NCBI GenBank assembly: GCA_963577065.1
Contig: CAUYXJ010000044.1
Coordinates: forward strand, 1-24,634
DNA: 24,634 nucleotides
DNA from: CAUYXJ01 sp963577065
Lineage (GTDB): Bacteria; Chloroflexota; Dehalococcoidia; Tepidiformales; Tepidiformaceae
Reading direction: 5' to 3'
The notes under the pieces were generated by a model. It saw only the letters and a list, made by a program, of their open reading frames with translations. It did no database searches and had not been told where the DNA came from. The position numbers were made by a program, and so were the translations under genes. Every line of letters starts with the position of its first letter. Positions within the stretch are counted from its first letter, which is position 1. Positions 23,663 through 24,634 of this stretch are shown one piece after another.

Positions 23663-23672
23663 CTAGATATGG
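23663..23672 (+). promoter_or_regulatory. NrdR box 2 (upstream of -35)
   Basis: CTAGATATGG on the plus strand also matches 8 of 10 core positions. Its centre is 32 bp from that of box 1, about three helical turns, which is the known tandem spacing of NrdR sites. Confidence 0.5.
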
Positions 23673-23678
23673 GTGGCG

Positions 23679-23711
23679 GAGTTTAGAGTTCGGAGTTCAA
23701 AGTTCAGAGAG
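23679..23711 (-). repeat. GAACTYT heptad repeat, copy 2
   Basis: Read on the minus strand it is a CT-repeat lead-in, then GAACTTT, GAACTCC, GAACTCT, AAACTC. It faces opposite to copy 1 at 8132-8158 and ends in the same 13-mer. It abuts the nrdR operator region. Confidence 0.75.
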
Positions 23712-23890
23712 AGACGCACCGCGGGCCGGTGCCTCAGCCCTATCCCAAGGTGCGCATGTCGCACCGGGTCACGGGCGGCGTGATCGCTCTCGTCCGATAC
23801 AGCAACGAGCGCGATGTCGGGCCGCTAGCAGCACGACCTGGCAACTGGTGCTCAAGTGGTTAGGGTGCGACGGCATGCGGAGGTCGTCCC
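23712..23890. other. non-coding gap upstream of the nuclease gene
   Basis: No gene is supported here. A 35-codon reading frame from 23756 has no ribosome binding site or recognisable similarity. The only functional element I see is GGAGG at 23879-23883, the ribosome binding site of the next gene. Confidence 0.4.
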
Positions 23891-24538
23891 ATGACTGCGA
23901 AGCCGCGCGATGGCCGGTTCGTATGGGTCACGTGGCTTTCGAAGCTCATGGCCGGGGAAGTTTCGTGCGAGTGGGCATCCTGGTTCCGAACCAATTATCA
24001 GGACTGGGATCGGCCGCCCAGCGATTTCGACCTCGCTGGCTGGACGCTTGCGCACACACGTCTCTTGCACGAGCTACGTGGGCGCCTGACTGGACGCTTT
24101 GAGACCTTGCTCGTGGAGCGGCAAGCTCAATTCCGGTACGAGGTCCCCTCGGGTCTCGTCCTTTCTGGCATACCCGACCTTGTCGGCCTGAGCGCCGACG
24201 GCGGCACGGTCTACGAGGTCAAGACTGGTCGGCCAAGGACGTCCGACGGTGTCCAGGCGCGCATCTACATGTACTGTCTGCCGCGCGCACACCCGGCGTG
24301 TGCCGGAAGAAGGCTGAGTGGACGCGTGGTGTACCTCGATGGCCACGAGACTCAGATACCACCCGAGGAGGCCGAAGGGGAGTTCGTCGATCACCTTGAA
24401 TATTGGCTGAAGATTCTCGACTCGAACGATCCGCCGGAGCGTCTTCCGAGCGAAGCCAAGTGCGGCTACTGCAATATCGGTCACCTTGATTGCCCAGATC
24501 GGATCGCACCCGCTCTCCTAGACGAACGCCGCGAGTAG
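23891..24538 (+). CDS. Cas4/RecB-like PD-(D/E)XK nuclease with four cysteines
   Basis: A 215-residue stand-alone nuclease of the RecB/Cas4 type. Cys26 lies near the N-terminus (VSCEWASWF), with Cys191, Cys194 and Cys201 at the C-terminus (KCGYCNIGHLDCPDR), the layout that holds a [4Fe-4S] cluster in Cas4 and AddB. Catalytic core: His55, Asp96 in GIPDLVGL, Glu109-Val-Lys111 in YEVKTG, and Gln122-x3-Tyr126 in VQARIYMY. All residues needed for a metal-dependent exonuclease are present. GGAGG lies 7 nt before the ATG. No CRISPR repeats or other cas genes are in the window, so adaptation is not supported. DNA repair or a defence role is possible. The base composition is somewhat less GC-rich than its neighbours, a mild hint of transfer. 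Confidence 0.82.
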   Translation: MTAKPRDGRFVWVTWLSKLMAGEVSCEWASWFRTNYQDWDRPPSDFDLAGWTLAHTRLLHELRGRLTGRFETLLVERQAQFRYEVPSGLVLSGIPDLVGLSADGGTVYEVKTGRPRTSDGVQARIYMYCLPRAHPACAGRRLSGRVVYLDGHETQIPPEEAEGEFVDHLEYWLKILDSNDPPERLPSEAKCGYCNIGHLDCPDRIAPALLDERRE

Positions 24539-24634
24539 GTCGACAGATCGCCGGACGAGGCGCCCGCCCCCACACGAATCGCCTACCGCCGCCGACGGGG
24601 CTCGTGGAACTGGCACGCCTCCGTATCCGTCCAG

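Noticed and set aside
23756..23863. 35-codon plus-strand reading frame
   Set aside because: No ribosome binding site, no recognisable similarity, and length expected by chance in this GC range.
23848..23900. HicA-like toxin remnant before the nuclease gene
   Set aside because: The VLKWLGCDGM stretch recalls a HicA start, but the frame does not continue with the required GSH motif and overlaps the real gene in another frame.
24539..24634. Open frame at the right edge
   Set aside because: Under 100 nt with no start codon or motif; it cannot be judged without sequence beyond the window.
23891..24634. CRISPR locus associated with the Cas4-like gene
   Set aside because: No direct repeats with regular spacing occur anywhere in the window and no other cas-like protein is encoded.

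Overview
This is a high-GC bacterial chromosomal window with 22 protein-coding genes that I can support, no RNA gene, no insertion sequence and no CRISPR array. The lineage is most consistent with Chloroflexota (Dehalococcoidia/SAR202-like). The signs are a B12-dependent class II ribonucleotide reductase paired with NrdR, a very large duplicated FtsX/MacB-type permease, a compact argC-J-B-D-(x)-G cluster, and several apparently leaderless genes. A high-GC actinobacterial lineage is the main alternative. This placement is an inference from gene content.

Layout. 79-809 (minus): a DUF402 protein and a 51-residue single-pass membrane protein. 1002-5899 (plus): an ABC exporter (ATPase plus a 1120-residue permease) and a coupled SDR oxidoreductase. 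5910-8018 (minus): a thiolase-fold protein, its DUF35 (Zn-ribbon/OB) partner and a VOC protein. 8151-8876 (minus): an MBL-fold hydrolase whose stop codon lies inside a heptanucleotide repeat. 8944-15763 (plus): arginine biosynthesis (argC, argJ, argB, argD, a small membrane protein, argG) and two uncharacterised proteins. 15760-18425: a palindrome-overlapped promoter, a structured leader and leuS. 18439-20427 (minus): a translationally coupled set comprising an 86-residue membrane protein, yggS, proC and yggT. 20490-23565 (minus): nrdR and nrdJ. 23891-24538 (plus): a stand-alone Cas4/RecB-like PD-(D/E)XK nuclease.

How the genes work together. The arg genes cover N-acetylglutamate to acetylornithine, recycling of the acetyl group by ArgJ, and citrulline to argininosuccinate. 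argF, argH and argR are not in the window. The thiolase-like/DUF35 pair has lost both thiolase cysteines and resembles the Ltp2-ChsH2 type of retro-aldolase complex more than a true thiolase. The nrdR promoter carries two NrdR-box-like sites 32 bp apart. The nrdR-nrdJ gap carries a GAAC-N4-GTTC palindrome typical of LexA (SOS) sites. dNTP synthesis may therefore be under both nucleotide-pool and DNA-damage control.

The least explained items are the two dispersed GAACTYT heptad arrays, the matched palindrome pair near leuS, the set of transcription units with a TAnnnT box 6-9 nt before the start codon, and the Cys-containing 196-residue protein between argG and leuS.
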